From Odontesthes bonariensis (Eukaryota > Chordata > Actinopteri > Atheriniformes > Atherinopsidae), in assembly GCF_027942865.1 (NCBI RefSeq), contig NC_134527.1, forward strand, positions 75,001 through 139,000: a stretch of 64,000 nt of DNA, written 5' to 3'. Made by a program: the position numbers and the translations under genes. Within the stretch, counting starts at the first letter, position 1. The number at the start of each line of letters is the position of its first letter. Positions 37,701-59,079 of the stretch are shown here, in pieces. Under the pieces are notes generated by a model. The model saw nothing but the letters and a program-made list of their open reading frames with translations. It had not been told where the DNA came from and made no database searches.

Positions 37701-38018
37701 TCCTCCTCGTCCTCGTCCTCCTCCAACCTCAACCTGCGGCGGAGCTGCGAGAGCCTGGACGACAAGCCGCCGCCGCAGCAGCGCGGTCAGCAGCGCAGCG
37801 GCGCCGTGGCGGCCCGCGTCAGCCCCTTCAACTACACGCCGAGCCCGAGGAAGGGCGGCGCCGACGTCAGCTCCGCCCCCACGCCACCCGCCACCAGCAC
37901 GTCCACCACCCCGACCCGACCTTCGCTCATCCCCACGCCGGTCACCAAGAAGAGGGAGCCCAAGGCCGGCGAGGGCGGCGGCGGCGAGCGCGGCTCGTAC
38001 ATCGTGACCTCGGTGTGA
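13650..38018 (+). CDS. apc: APC, adenomatous polyposis coli protein (16 coding exons, 2254 aa)
   Basis: APC is the scaffold of the beta-catenin destruction complex and also binds microtubules and EB1. Joining the exons listed below gives 2254 residues (human has 2843). Seen in order: N-terminal coiled coil (MAAVSYDQLLRQVEVLKMEN); armadillo region about 290-705; 15-aa beta-catenin repeats TPINYSLKY (885) and PIDYSLKY (964); seven 20-aa repeats near 1018, 1125, 1216, 1336, 1476, 1590 and 1660; SAMP-type motifs at 1277 (MAMP), 1391 (AAMP) and 1688 (SAMP); a basic Ser-rich region; SLIP at 2224; and C-terminal VTSV for PDZ binding. Two internal blocks are shorter than in human, and one of the human 15-aa repeats is missing. 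The start has A at -3 and G at +4. APC rather than APC2: the N-terminus, all 20-aa repeats and VTSV fit APC. Odd: an intron splits the large last exon, and a 27-bp coding repeat is expanded. Confidence 0.97.
14255..15890. repeat. Imperfect T/G-rich minisatellite
   Basis: Built from TGTTTACACTGTTAG, TTGTTGTTCATGCTG and related 9-15-bp modules in varying order. TGTTTAC, a forkhead-type core, recurs dozens of times. Open frames of hydrophobic Leu/Val repeats here are by-products of the repeat. Confidence 0.92.
16182..16264. repeat. 13-bp tandem repeat, six copies
   Basis: The unit is CGCTGTGATGTCA, one copy having TTTCA. It ends about 24 bases before the acceptor of apc coding exon 2. Each unit holds TGATGTCA, one base from a full CRE. 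Confidence 0.93.
16289..16376 (+). CDS. apc: apc coding exon 2 (residues 46-75)
   Basis: Encodes EVLKQLQGTIEEESGETSGS and on to IERLK, matching human exon 4 in position. It ends AAAG|GTACTC, phase 1. The donor is the first unit of the 11-bp array that follows. Confidence 0.95.
16377..16686. repeat. About 11-bp minisatellite filling an apc intron
   Basis: The unit is GTACTCTGTGT with TCACTGT variants. The array starts exactly at the donor GT and reaches to 12 bases before the acceptor, so it makes up almost the whole intron. Confidence 0.95.
16699..16915 (+). CDS. apc: apc coding exon 3 (residues 75-147)
   Basis: Acceptor TTCTCCTGCAG, donor AAAG|GTACAT. It begins EMSLDSAGYKPR, has a long Pro/Ser-rich low-complexity stretch that is diverged from human, then the conserved CLEELEKER. 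Confidence 0.94.
17054..17162 (+). CDS. apc: apc coding exon 4 (residues 147-183)
   Basis: Encodes EKEEKEKDWYYAQLQNLTKR and IDSLPLTEN, among the best conserved APC segments. Acceptor TTTCTGACAG, donor AAC|GTAAGA, phase 0 at the end. Confidence 0.97.
17205..18205. repeat. 31-bp minisatellite with ZNF143-like sites (left part)
   Basis: The unit is GATGGTTAGATGCATCCTGG followed by GAGCTGTAGTT. Its reverse complement reads ACTACAGCTCCCAGGATGCA, very close to the ZNF143/Staf SBS motif. The first copy (about 17222-17245) has CCCAGAATGCA, an even better match. A higher-order period of 310 bases (10 units) is marked by the GCCTCCTGGG variant at 17350, 17660 and 17970. The array resumes at 19495-19600 after a transposon. 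Confidence 0.95.
18206..19494 (+). mobile_element. Decayed hAT transposon with 8-bp target duplications
   Basis: Perfect 16-bp terminal inverted repeats (TAGGGCTGGGCGATAT at 18206 and its complement ending at 19494) are flanked by GTGTGGTT at 18198-18205 and 19495-19502. An 8-bp duplication is the hAT hallmark. The element is 1289 bp, sits inside the 31-bp array, and encodes remnants of a BED-finger transposase. Confidence 0.95.
18437..19110 (+). pseudogene. Broken hAT transposase (ZBED-type) fragment
   Basis: From the ATG at 18437 a frame encodes a BED zinc finger (IIWRWFGYKLSDEQ, then CRECHKHI with its Cys and His ligands) and stops at 18659-18661. Similarity continues in a second frame near 18669-18795 (CVKLRAAAATG) and then in the first frame again near 18797-19040 (FKELIKKLGSRYELSSRNYF, HFALTSDMWSS), after which the catalytic domain is deleted. 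At least two frameshifts plus the deletion make it non-functional. It is the N-terminal third of a ZBED1-like hAT transposase. Confidence 0.88.
19495..19600. repeat. 31-bp minisatellite (right part, after the hAT insertion)
   Basis: About three more units of the ZNF143-like array follow the right target duplication. The array stops 14 bases before the acceptor of apc coding exon 5. Confidence 0.93.
19614..19727 (+). CDS. apc: apc coding exon 5 (residues 184-221)
   Basis: Encodes FTLQTDMSRRQLEFEARQIR and on to MERRAQ, 38 codons, phase 0 at both ends. Acceptor GTCTGTCAG, donor CAG|GTAAGA. Confidence 0.97.
19815..19877 (+). CDS. apc: apc coding exon 6 (residues 222-242)
   Basis: A 63-nt exon encoding ARVSRIQQIEKDILRLGARLQ apart from its last residue context; phase 0 at both ends. 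The next intron has four copies of a 10-bp GGTCAGAACC repeat near 19886-19925. Confidence 0.95.
19970..20020 (+). CDS. apc: apc coding exon 7 (residues 243-259)
   Basis: A 51-nt exon encoding VEGAQGTGDSGGLMGTQ, matching in position the poorly conserved, alternatively spliced region before the armadillo repeats. Acceptor CTTCACAG, donor CAG|GTGAGC. Skipping it would keep the frame. Confidence 0.85.
20104..20190 (+). CDS. apc: apc coding exon 8 (residues 260-288)
   Basis: Encodes TSGSRLDHEPANETSYAVPR and then RITSHLGTK, the conserved lead-in to the armadillo region. Donor AAG|GTAGGG opens directly into a G-rich 20-bp repeat. Confidence 0.95.
20198..20668. repeat. 20-bp G-rich repeat split by a MITE-like insert
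   Basis: Units of GAGGAGTCTGTGGGAGAGGG at 20198-20268 and 20573-20668 flank about 300 bases that begin GGGGCAGTCCTA and end TAGGACCGCCACTG. These ends are imperfect inverted repeats of each other, suggesting a small DNA transposon inserted in the array. No clean target duplication could be assigned. Confidence 0.6.
20693..21071 (+). CDS. apc: apc coding exon 9 (residues 289-415), armadillo start
   Basis: Starts VEMVYSLLSMLGTHDKDDMS and includes MRQSGCLPLLIQLLHGNDKD and ASAALHNIVHSQPDDKRGRR, nearly identical to human APC. Ends AACCCCA|GTGAGT, phase 1. Confidence 0.98.
21153..21248 (+). CDS. apc: apc coding exon 10 (residues 415-447)
   Basis: Encodes MPSPVEHQIPPAVCVLMKLS and FDEEHRHAMNEL of the armadillo domain. 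Acceptor GTTGCAG, donor CTCG|GTGAGT. Confidence 0.97.
21272..22694. repeat. 17/18-bp minisatellite in an apc intron
   Basis: Alternating GGTTCTGACCCGTCTCT and GGTTCTGACCTGTTCTCT units run from 24 bases after the donor to about 20 bases before the next acceptor. The minus strand is open for over 500 codons (EPETGQNQ-type repeats), a by-product of the repeat. Confidence 0.96.
22715..22854 (+). CDS. apc: apc coding exon 11 (residues 447-493)
   Basis: Encodes GGLQAVAELLQVDCEMFGLS and RRYAGMALTNLTFGDVANK, an armadillo repeat. Acceptor CTCCCTACAG, donor AAG|GTGAGA. Confidence 0.98.
22913..23670. repeat. 14-bp pyrimidine-rich minisatellite reaching the acceptor
   Basis: Units of CTTCCTGTTTCCCG with CTG/TGTC variants run from 58 bases after the donor to within three bases of the AG of apc coding exon 12. 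The array therefore supplies the polypyrimidine tract. Frames encoding PVSRFLFPAS-type or GNRKQE-type repeats are by-products. Confidence 0.96.
23674..23751 (+). CDS. apc: apc coding exon 12 (residues 494-519)
   Basis: Encodes ATLCSMKGCMRAMVAQLKSE and SEDLQQ, 26 codons, phase 0 at both ends. The acceptor is CCCATAAG, purine-ended and weaker than usual, downstream of the pyrimidine array. Confidence 0.96.
23834..23950 (+). CDS. apc: apc coding exon 13 (residues 520-558)
   Basis: Encodes VIASVLRNLSWRADVNSKKT and on to CALEVQK. Acceptor TGTCTCTCAG, donor AAG|GTAACC. Confidence 0.97.
23962..25513. repeat. E-box minisatellite (CACGTG) in an apc intron
   Basis: Modules TGTTCGTCACG, TGTTCATCACG and TGTTCAAGCAGG alternate for about 1.55 kb. 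Their junctions create CACGTG at almost every step and CAGGTG at each AAGCAGGTG. The array starts 12 bases after the donor of coding exon 13. Long open frames (VRHVFITCSS type) are by-products. Confidence 0.96.
25552..25766 (+). CDS. apc: apc coding exon 14 (residues 559-630)
   Basis: Encodes ESTLKSVLSALWNLSAHCTE, GALAFLVGTLTHRSHTNTLA and IIESGGGILRNVSSLIATNE, armadillo repeats nearly identical to human. Donor CACAG|GTGAGC, phase 2. Confidence 0.98.
25798..27692. repeat. GT-rich minisatellite with CTATAG modules
   Basis: (GT)n runs alternate with ACCTATAGA(A/T) or AACTATAGA(A/T) and GTGTGTTTGGGT modules for 1.9 kb. The run can form Z-DNA. It starts 32 bases after the donor of coding exon 14. 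Confidence 0.95.
27779..30809 (+). CDS. apc: apc coding exon 15 (residues 630-1640), main beta-catenin region
   Basis: This exon completes the armadillo domain (HLKSHSLTIVSNACGTLWNL). It then carries the 15-aa repeats at about 28542 and 28779, 20-aa repeats 1-6 (28941, 29262, 29535, 29895, 30315, 30657) and two SAMP-like motifs (29718 CINMAMP; 30060 CINAAMP). A His-rich run (29165-29206) and a six-copy 27-bp coding repeat (30501-30662) are unlike human. Base composition is extremely GC-rich at third positions. In human this exon continues unbroken to the stop codon; here it ends at GCTGAG|GTGAGG, phase 0. Confidence 0.96.
30501..30662 (+). repeat. apc: 27-bp coding repeat in apc, six copies
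   Basis: Six in-frame copies of a nine-residue unit (DERQKFAME, the first DEKQKFAME) lie immediately before the sixth 20-aa repeat. The unit copies the lead-in of that repeat, which occurs once in human APC (LQNFAIENTPVCFS). Each copy repeats the start of the beta-catenin-binding motif without the phosphoacceptor serines. Confidence 0.97.
30810..36173 (+). other. apc: Extra phase-0 intron inside the APC terminal exon
   Basis: Donor GAG|GTGAGG and acceptor CTCTCTGTCCCAG|GTGG are both strong. The flanks encode the adjoining conserved segments (sixth and seventh 20-aa repeats) in one frame. Human APC has no intron here. Almost all of its 5364 bases are minisatellite; 36077-36173 is the only plain sequence. 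If retained, the frame runs 107 codons into the repeat and stops at 31131-31133. Confidence 0.88.
30826..36076. repeat. Minisatellite of ACAAGTCAGA modules, about 5.2 kb
   Basis: Modules ACAAGTCAGA, ACAAGTCAGG, ACAAACGGGT and TAGTCAGA/CAGTCAGA combine in irregular higher-order units of roughly 30-60 bp. It begins 16 bases after the donor and ends about 97 bases before the acceptor. Confidence 0.96.
36174..38018 (+). CDS. apc: apc coding exon 16 (residues 1641-2254) with stop
   Basis: Encodes SGYAPKAFHVEDTPVCFSRN (seventh 20-aa repeat), CISSAMPKKKKK (intact SAMP, 36315), SFDWKAIQEGANSIVSSLNA, GGKKVYRSLITGK, RPALVRQSTFIKEAPSPTL-like and HSESPSR motifs, a basic Ser/Arg-rich stretch, RVSPFNYTPSPRK, SLIPTPVTKKR (EB1-type SxIP, 37923) and the terminal GSYIVTSV before TGA 38016-38018. 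Poly-Ser tracts near 36985-37015 and 37693-37722 are fish-specific low complexity. Confidence 0.97.
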   Translation: MESKPRPPGPSGYAPKAFHVEDTPVCFSRNSSLSSLSIDSEDDLLQECISSAMPKKKKKAAAAIAAPNSAPNSAPNADDCILDEEEPSEAPKSPASPDSESFDWKAIQEGANSIVSSLNAAAASSLSRQPSSDSDSVLSLKSVGSPFHLPAANRNAEEEGDEARRGARILKPGERSTLEAKKKKEDEDEEEDKALRGGKKVYRSLITGKPRAEPAARGRSKPRGAGMAKAPGGGDGADRGGGSSRDSTPSRSASASQKGGKVSQLPRTASPSSSSSSSSRPAKPSGVPKSGGGIPRSESASRVGGSAAKKPKAEPEKPALVRQSTFIKEAPSPTLKRKLEESAAAAELPSSPDTPLPAASRRHEVSRSHSESPSRPQEVASSRLSRTGTWKRENSGAAAAGGGKHSTSLPRVGTWKRSGSSSSVLSASSESSEKGRAEEEGAARSKGTWRKAKSGGGDSSAGRSEDVWVRLEDCPVNNPRSPSSCSSRSPTAANAPPVIDGSASRIPSSSSSSSSSSNLNLRRSCESLDDKPPPQQRGQQRSGAVAARVSPFNYTPSPRKGGADVSSAPTPPATSTSTTPTRPSLIPTPVTKKREPKAGEGGGGERGSYIVTSV

Positions 38019-38460
38019 AGTTGGGACTCACGGAGACAGGAAGTGTGTATTTAAGCTCCGCCCCCACCTGAGAAAACTCTAAAACAAACTTTTTATGTTT
38101 TTATACCACTAAAATGATCTGTAGCGCTTAGCTCCGCCCCCTGCATGGCCCCGCCCTCATAACCACGTCACCATGGTAACCTGATGATGCTGTTAGCTGT
38201 AGCCTCTGAGCTCTTTTTTAATGGAGTTTGGTTCTGAACAAACCGACCCGCCGTCTGGTTCCTTTAACCAGAACCTTTAACCAGAACCAGCGGGTTTGTT
38301 CAGAACCTCCCTCCTCCTGTGACTTTCCTGCTCTGTTGCCATGGAAACTGATAACACTGTAAAGCGTAAGTTATTGCTGTAAAACCTGAAGCACATAATT
38401 TAAACATGATTTTTGCCAAATGTCAGATGATCAATAAAGTTGAACTCGAGCTGCTTCCTG
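38019..38460 (+). terminator. apc: apc 3' UTR and polyadenylation signal
   Basis: AATAAA at 38433-38438 is followed by a GT/T-rich stretch (TGTGTTTTTATT near 38458), giving a short 3' UTR of about 440 bases. No closer canonical signal was seen. Confidence 0.8.
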
Positions 38461-38493
38461 TGTTTTTATTATTGTACGGAGGCCCCAAAGGGA

Positions 38494-38625
38494 CAGAACC
38501 AGAACCAGTTAGGAACCAGAACCAGTTAGGAACCAGAACCAGTTAGGAACCGGAACCAGAACCAGTTAGGAACCAGAACCAGTTAGGAACCAAAACCAGT
38601 TAGGAACCAGGACAACGGTAACCAG
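38494..38625. repeat. About 20-bp repeat just past apc
   Basis: About six copies of ACCAGTTAGGAACCAGAACC lie about 50 bases after the apc polyadenylation signal. Confidence 0.9.
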
Positions 38626-38637
38626 GGCTTTGTTCGA

Positions 38638-39452
38638 AAGCGCCTACTACATACTGCATGCTTCATACTGCATACTGCCTACTAAATACTTTATACTACA
38701 TACTGCATACTGCATGCTACATACTGCATGCTACATGCTACATACTGCATACTGCCTACTAAATACTTTATACTACATACTGCATGCTACATACTGCATG
38801 CTACATGCTACATACTGCATCCTGCATGCTACATACTACATCCTGCATACTACATACTACATACTGCATACTGCATGCTACATACTACATACTGCATACT
38901 ACATACTGCATGCTACATGCTACATACTGCATGCTACATGCTACATACTACATACTGCATGCTACATGCTACATACTGCATCCTGCATGCTACATACTAC
39001 ATCCTGCATGCTACATACTACATACTGCATGCTACATGCTACATACTACATACTGCATCCTGCATGCTTCATACTGCAAACTACATGCTACATACTACAT
39101 CCTGCATGCTACATACTGCATACTACATACTACATGTTACATACTGCAAACTACATGCTTCATACTACATACTGCATGCTACATACTACATACTGCATAC
39201 TGCATGCTACATACTGCATACTTCATACCGCCTACTACATACTGCATACTGCATACTACATACTGCATACTGCATACTTCATGCTTCATACTGCATACTA
39301 CATACTGCATACTGCATACCGCCTACTACATACTGCATACTGCATACTACATACTGCATACTGCATACTACATACTGCATGCTTCATACTGCATACTGCA
39401 TACCGCCTACTACATACTTTATACTACATACTTCATACTGCGTACTACATAC
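38638..39452. repeat. 7-bp minisatellite (CATACTG/CATACTA/CATGCTA)
   Basis: About 815 bases of heptamers CATACTR, CATGCTA, CATACTT and similar. It gives three open frames rich in YILH/MLHT, by-products of the 7-bp unit. Confidence 0.95.
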
Positions 39453-39870
39453 TGATCGATCAGACAGTATGCAGAGCGTTTACCCACAATACATTGCGCT
39501 CCTGCCCGAGCTGAAATCAGCCGGCTTGAAGCTGATTTCCCTTAAGCTCTAAACTCTGTAAACTTTAGCAACATTTGAAACATTTTCAGGTGAGAAAGTA
39601 GTCGTTTAGATCCCCAACGTGTTGAAAACCTGACAAAATACCGGCTGTTTACAATTTTGTTCCCACGAATTCAGCGCTACTAAAGCTAGCCGCAGTGAGC
39701 AACGCACTTCCTGTTATTTTCACAAAATAAAATACCCGTTGCCTTTTATCATAGGGAAAGCCATTACCATACAATTGGTGCTTTTATTTTGAAAACAGGA
39801 AGTGAATTTTCCTTCGTTGTAGTAACCTCATGATGCATACTCAACATTTCAGAGAATCTAGTATGCATCC
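39453..39870. mobile_element. Probable interspersed element flanking the 7-bp array
   Basis: Non-repetitive, non-coding sequence that ends ...GATGCATACTCAACATTTCA and GAATCTAGTATGCATCCGGG. The AGTATGCA end motif matches the sense of the heptamer array, so the array may have grown inside one end of an unclassified DNA element. The boundaries are not certain. Confidence 0.3.
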
Positions 39871-40140
39871 GGGATGGATGGCCACCCTTCCTGTTTCTGT
39901 AAAAAATAAAGAAAGAAATAAAGGAAACTGGAAATGAACACTTTATACCCCAAAAAATTTTTTAATAAAAAAAAAAATTGTGTAACGGTTACTTCCTGTT
40001 TGTGCTTAAAAACAACCAGTAATCCCGTTTTTCTGCGGCTCAAACAGCCCTCTGAACATGAGGAACAGACTTTCTGAAACACTCAGAGAGGAAAACTGGA
40101 GCTTAAGCACTTTATCAGGGACATGTTTGATCCTTCCGTC

Positions 40141-40264
40141 GCTCCGTAGATTCTCTTATTCTGAAACTCTGTTCCGGAAGGGAGACTGAGCCGCTGTTTG
40201 ACGTCACTTCCGCTACCTCGGCGCCCCCTCTCTCCTCTCGGTGTTTCTGTGTCTCTCTCAGCTG
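40141..40264 (+). promoter_or_regulatory. Candidate promoter and 5' UTR of the FSD1-family gene
   Basis: A full CRE (TGACGTCA, 40199-40206) overlaps an ETS core (ACTTCCG, 40206-40212). A second ETS-type TTCCGGAAG lies near 40172. No TATA box is seen. The start codon is 58 bases after the CRE, in a short TCTC-rich leader. Confidence 0.5.
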
Positions 40265-55932
<15,668 letters not shown>

Positions 55933-56250
55933 ATCAATGATCAGGTTTATTCTGATCAATACCTCTGACTGAGTCTATTTTATATTGATTAGAAAATATT
56001 TATTAACGGTTATTGATCAGTTTACTTTTATTTTGATGGTCTCGATCAGTAGCTTCTGTTGTCTAAGGCTTTTATTTTGATAGATACAACAGGAAACATT
56101 TATTTTGGAACTTCCCGTCACTCTGACCACATGACTGACTTCACCTGATTGATCTCTGAACTGATCAGTCAGCTGGAATGTATCGATCCATCTGCGATCA
56201 GCTGACATTGTGTTTCATATCGACCAATAAAACGTCTCCATCTCTGCTCT
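55933..56250 (+). terminator. 3' UTR and polyadenylation signal of the FSD1-family gene
   Basis: AATAAA at 56226-56231 is followed by CTCTGCTCTGACTC. No earlier canonical signal is seen after the stop. Confidence 0.75.
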
Positions 56251-56327
56251 GACTCACAGGAAGTGCCAGGTGAGTTACACCTGGTGCACAGGTAGCAGGC
56301 AGAAGGGTTAGTTTCAGGAAGTCTGGC

Positions 56328-56477
56328 AGCAGCCAATCAGGTTAAAGGAGGGAACACCTGGAGAAACAGCAGCCAATCAGGTTAAAGGAGGGAACACCTG
56401 GAGAAACAGCAGCCAATCAGGTTAAAGGAGGGAACACCTGGAGGAATGACAGCAGCCAATCAGGTTAAAGGAGGAAA
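56328..56477. repeat. 40-bp intergenic repeat, about 3.7 copies
   Basis: Units AGCAGCCAATCAGGTTAAAG then GAGGGAACACCTGGAGAAAC, each with a CCAATCAG box (NF-Y type). Confidence 0.93.
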
Positions 56478-57160
56478 GAATAGAACAAACAGGGATCAAA
56501 TGTGTTTATAATCCAGATTCTGAAAATGTAAATAAAAATGTTCTGAATAAATATTTACCGTCGCTGAGGACCATGTGACACCAGATGTTTGTTGTTGTTT
56601 TTGTGTTTATATTTGTAGCCAAACAGAGTAAACATGGATATGTAATAATTGATCTGTACGGTGGTCGGCCCCGCCCCCTCACAGCAGAGGGTTCCTGGTT
56701 ATAATGTTCCCCCTGTATGCCCGGTTCTCTCCGGGTCCAAAAATACTTTAATGTTGGGTTAACTGGTGACTCTAAACTGTCCCGAGGAGTGAATGTGGCG
56801 CTAAAGTAACGCGTCGCATCAGTCCCTGAAGGACCGACATGAGAATGCAGATGAAACGGTTCCCCTGGAGAAGGGCGGAACGCCAGGTGGACCGAGAACT
56901 GAGTTCCTAGAACTTCTCTGCCTGAATGCGGCTCTTGATGTTGGAGGAAAGTTCTTTCATCACTCAGTGGGGTCACATGGCACTGAAAGGATCGGATTAT
57001 TGGCTAATTTACAATCAGACTGAGTTATTAAGTTCATGTAGACACCTTAATCTGATTAAGAATTGGATCGGATCAGATTATTGAGTTACAGAACCAGAAC
57101 TCTCAGAACATAAAAACAGAACCAGAAGGAGTCGGGTTCGGAGGTCAAGATTAAACGTTT
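56478..57160. mobile_element. Intergenic stretch with degenerate dispersed repeats
   Basis: Around 56700-56810 the wording CCCGGTTCTCTCCGGGT and AACTGGTGACTCTAAACTGT matches a very common fish dispersed repeat, and 56840-56990 resembles another. The long minus-strand frame here (56506-56976) has no recognisable domain and is not credited as a gene. Confidence 0.35.
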
Positions 57161-57369
57161 ATTGGCCTCCATCATGGACCCATGGAACATGGATCGGCCT
57201 CAGAACCGGGCCTCAGATGAGGACATCAGGATCTGATGAATGATGATAAAACTTTTCCACAGATTATTTGTCAGATTTAAACTTTTCCAAGAACAACCGA
57301 AGAGTTTGAGTCAAAGACTCGAAGGGAAACGGGTGTAAGAGGAGGAGAGGAAGCTGTCTCCATGGCAAC

Positions 57370-57453
57370 ATGACAACTAACAGCTCAGTCAGAGAAGAGA
57401 GGCAGAGGGAGGAGGAGGAGGCTGATGAAGATATCGAGGCTCTGCAGAAGCAG
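57370..57453 (+). CDS. Possible upstream first exon of the epb41l4a-like gene
   Basis: An ATG opens 28 codons (MTTNSSVREERQREEEE then ADEDIEALQKQ) ending at CAG|GTGAGG, phase 0. If spliced to the acceptor at 58965 it would add 33 residues (including FLSAT) in frame before the MMTCF start. Human EPB41L4A lacks such an acidic N-terminus. A three-codon ATG frame lies 8 bases upstream. It could equally be a 5' UTR exon or part of something else. Confidence 0.35.
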
Positions 57454-57527
57454 GTGAGGCTCAATATGACTTAATTTCCCATGATGCAACAGCTGCTGTA
57501 GAAATGCTGCGCTTTTATATCCTCGCA

Positions 57528-58557
57528 GAGAGCAGAAGGAAGCTAGTTGAGAGCAGAAGGAAGCTAGCGGAGAGCAGAAGGAAGATAGCAGAGAGCAGAA
57601 GGAAGCTAGCAGAGAACAGAAGGAAGCTAGCAGAGAGCAGAAGGAAGCTAGCAGAGAGCAGAAGGAAGCCAGCAGAGAGCAGAAGGAAGCTAGCAGAGAG
57701 CAGAAGGAAGCTAGCAGAGAACAGAAGGAAGCTAGCAGAGAGCAGAAGGAAGCTAGCAGAGAGCAGAAGGAAGCCAGCAGAGAGCAGAAGGAAGCTAGCA
57801 GAGAGCAGAAGGAAGCCAGCAGAGAACAGAAGGAAGCTAGCAGAAAGCAAAAGGAAGCTAGCGGAGAGCAGAAGGAAGCTAGCGGAGAGCAGAAGTAAGC
57901 TAGCGGAGAGCAGAAGGAAGCTAGCGGAGAGCAGAAGGAAGCTAGCGGAGAGCAGAAGGAAGCTAGCAGAGAGCAGAAGGAAGCTAGCGGAGAGCAGAAG
58001 GAAGCTAGCAGAGAGCAGAAGGAAGCTAGCAGAGAACAGAAGGAAGCTAGCAGAGAACAGAAGGAAGCTAGCTGAGAGCAGAAGGAAGCTAGCAGAGAAC
58101 AGAAGGAAGCTAGCTGAGAGCAGAAGGAAGCTAGCAGAGAACAGAAGGAAGCTAGCAGAGAGCAGAAGGAAGCCAGCAGAGAGCAGAAGGAAGCTAGCAG
58201 AGAGCAGAAGGAAGCCAGCAGAGAGCAGAAGGAAGCTAGCAGAGAACAGAAGGAAGCTAGCAGAAAGCAAAAGGAAGCTAGCGGAGAGCAGAAGGAAGCT
58301 AGCGGAGAGCAGAAGGAAGCTAGCGGAGAGCAGAAGGAAGCTAGCAGAGAGCAGAAGGAAGCTAGCGGAGAGCAGAAGGAAGCTAGCAGAGAGCAGAAGG
58401 AAGCTAGCAGAGAACAGAAGGAAGCTAGCAGAGAGCAGAAGGAAGCTAGCTGAGAGCAGAAGGAAGCTAGCAGAGAACAGAAGGAAGCTAGCTGAGAGCA
58501 GAAGGAAGCTAGCAGAGAACAGAAGGAAGCTAGCTGAGAGCAGAAGGAAGCTAGCAA
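57528..58557. repeat. 21-bp minisatellite, about 49 copies
   Basis: The unit is GAGAGCAGAAGGAAGCTAGC plus one base (A/G/T). A higher-order period of 420 bases (20 units) is shown by the CAGAAAGCAAAAGGAAGC variant at 57841 and 58261 and its neighbours. Open frames in both orientations (ESRRKLA, ASFCSLL) are by-products of the 21-bp length. Confidence 0.96.
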
Positions 58558-58689
58558 ACATGTCCAATTACTTGAGCAGTCGAGGGAATAATTGATGGGA
58601 AACTTTTCCTGTAGCCCTTCTCTCTCTCAGTTTCTGAACTGTGACCCAACATCCTTCACATCTGGACAGATTTTTTGCTCATTCGTGGG

Positions 58690-58900
58690 TACCAGTGACG
58701 TCACGTCGACGAAACCGCCGCCATATTTGTGTCCAGTTTGACAGTTCTCCTCAGTTTTGCCACGGCGGTACACACCTCACACTTGAACGAGACGGAGAGA
58801 CGACGATATTTGTTAAAAATTAACATTATTGTTTGCGACCCATATTTATTGCCCTCAGCAGAATTTTGGCGGGAAAATACTGTGACGTCATGTGGTCTCG
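58690..58900 (+). promoter_or_regulatory. Candidate internal promoter before the epb41l4a-like start
   Basis: Two full CREs (TGACGTCA, 58696-58703 and 58883-58890), an E2F-type TTTGGCGGGAAA (58865-58876) and GCCGCCAT (a YY1-like core, about 58727) cluster within 200 bases, 90 bases upstream of the ATG at 58981. This could start a transcript that skips the upstream exon. The region could also be an old mobile element. Confidence 0.35.
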
Positions 58901-58980
58901 ATGAATTGATCGTCCTCAGCGCTCAGCTCCTCATTGGTTGATATTTCAGGTGTTTCTTTCAACAGTTTCTGTCCGCAACG

Positions 58981-59079
58981 ATGATGACGTGTTTCCGTGG
59001 AAACCGGGAGGAGTTTTATGGGGAAGTTCTCCTGTTGGACGGGAGGAAAGTAGCACTAACCTCCGAGCAGGGCATCAAA
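58981..59079 (+). CDS. epb41l4a: epb41l4a-like coding exon, start of FERM F1
   Basis: 33 codons, [20 protein letters not shown] to SEQGIK, ending AAA|GTGAGA. Two adjacent ATGs are present. The acceptor for a spliced upstream exon would be AACAG at 58961-58965. Confidence 0.88.

Noticed and set aside
13650..38018. APC2 as the identity of the first gene
   Set aside because: The N-terminus, seven 20-aa repeats and terminal VTSV match APC; APC2 lacks this C-terminus and several repeats.
56506..56976. Minus-strand frame of 156 codons between the second and third genes
   Set aside because: It overlaps sequence that resembles common fish dispersed repeats and shows no domain.
57385..58595. ESRRKLA heptad and ASFCSLL frames of about 350-390 codons
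   Set aside because: The 21-bp unit keeps frames open on both strands. A heptad looks like a coiled coil, but the array lies between candidate exons and the plus frame begins within intron sequence.
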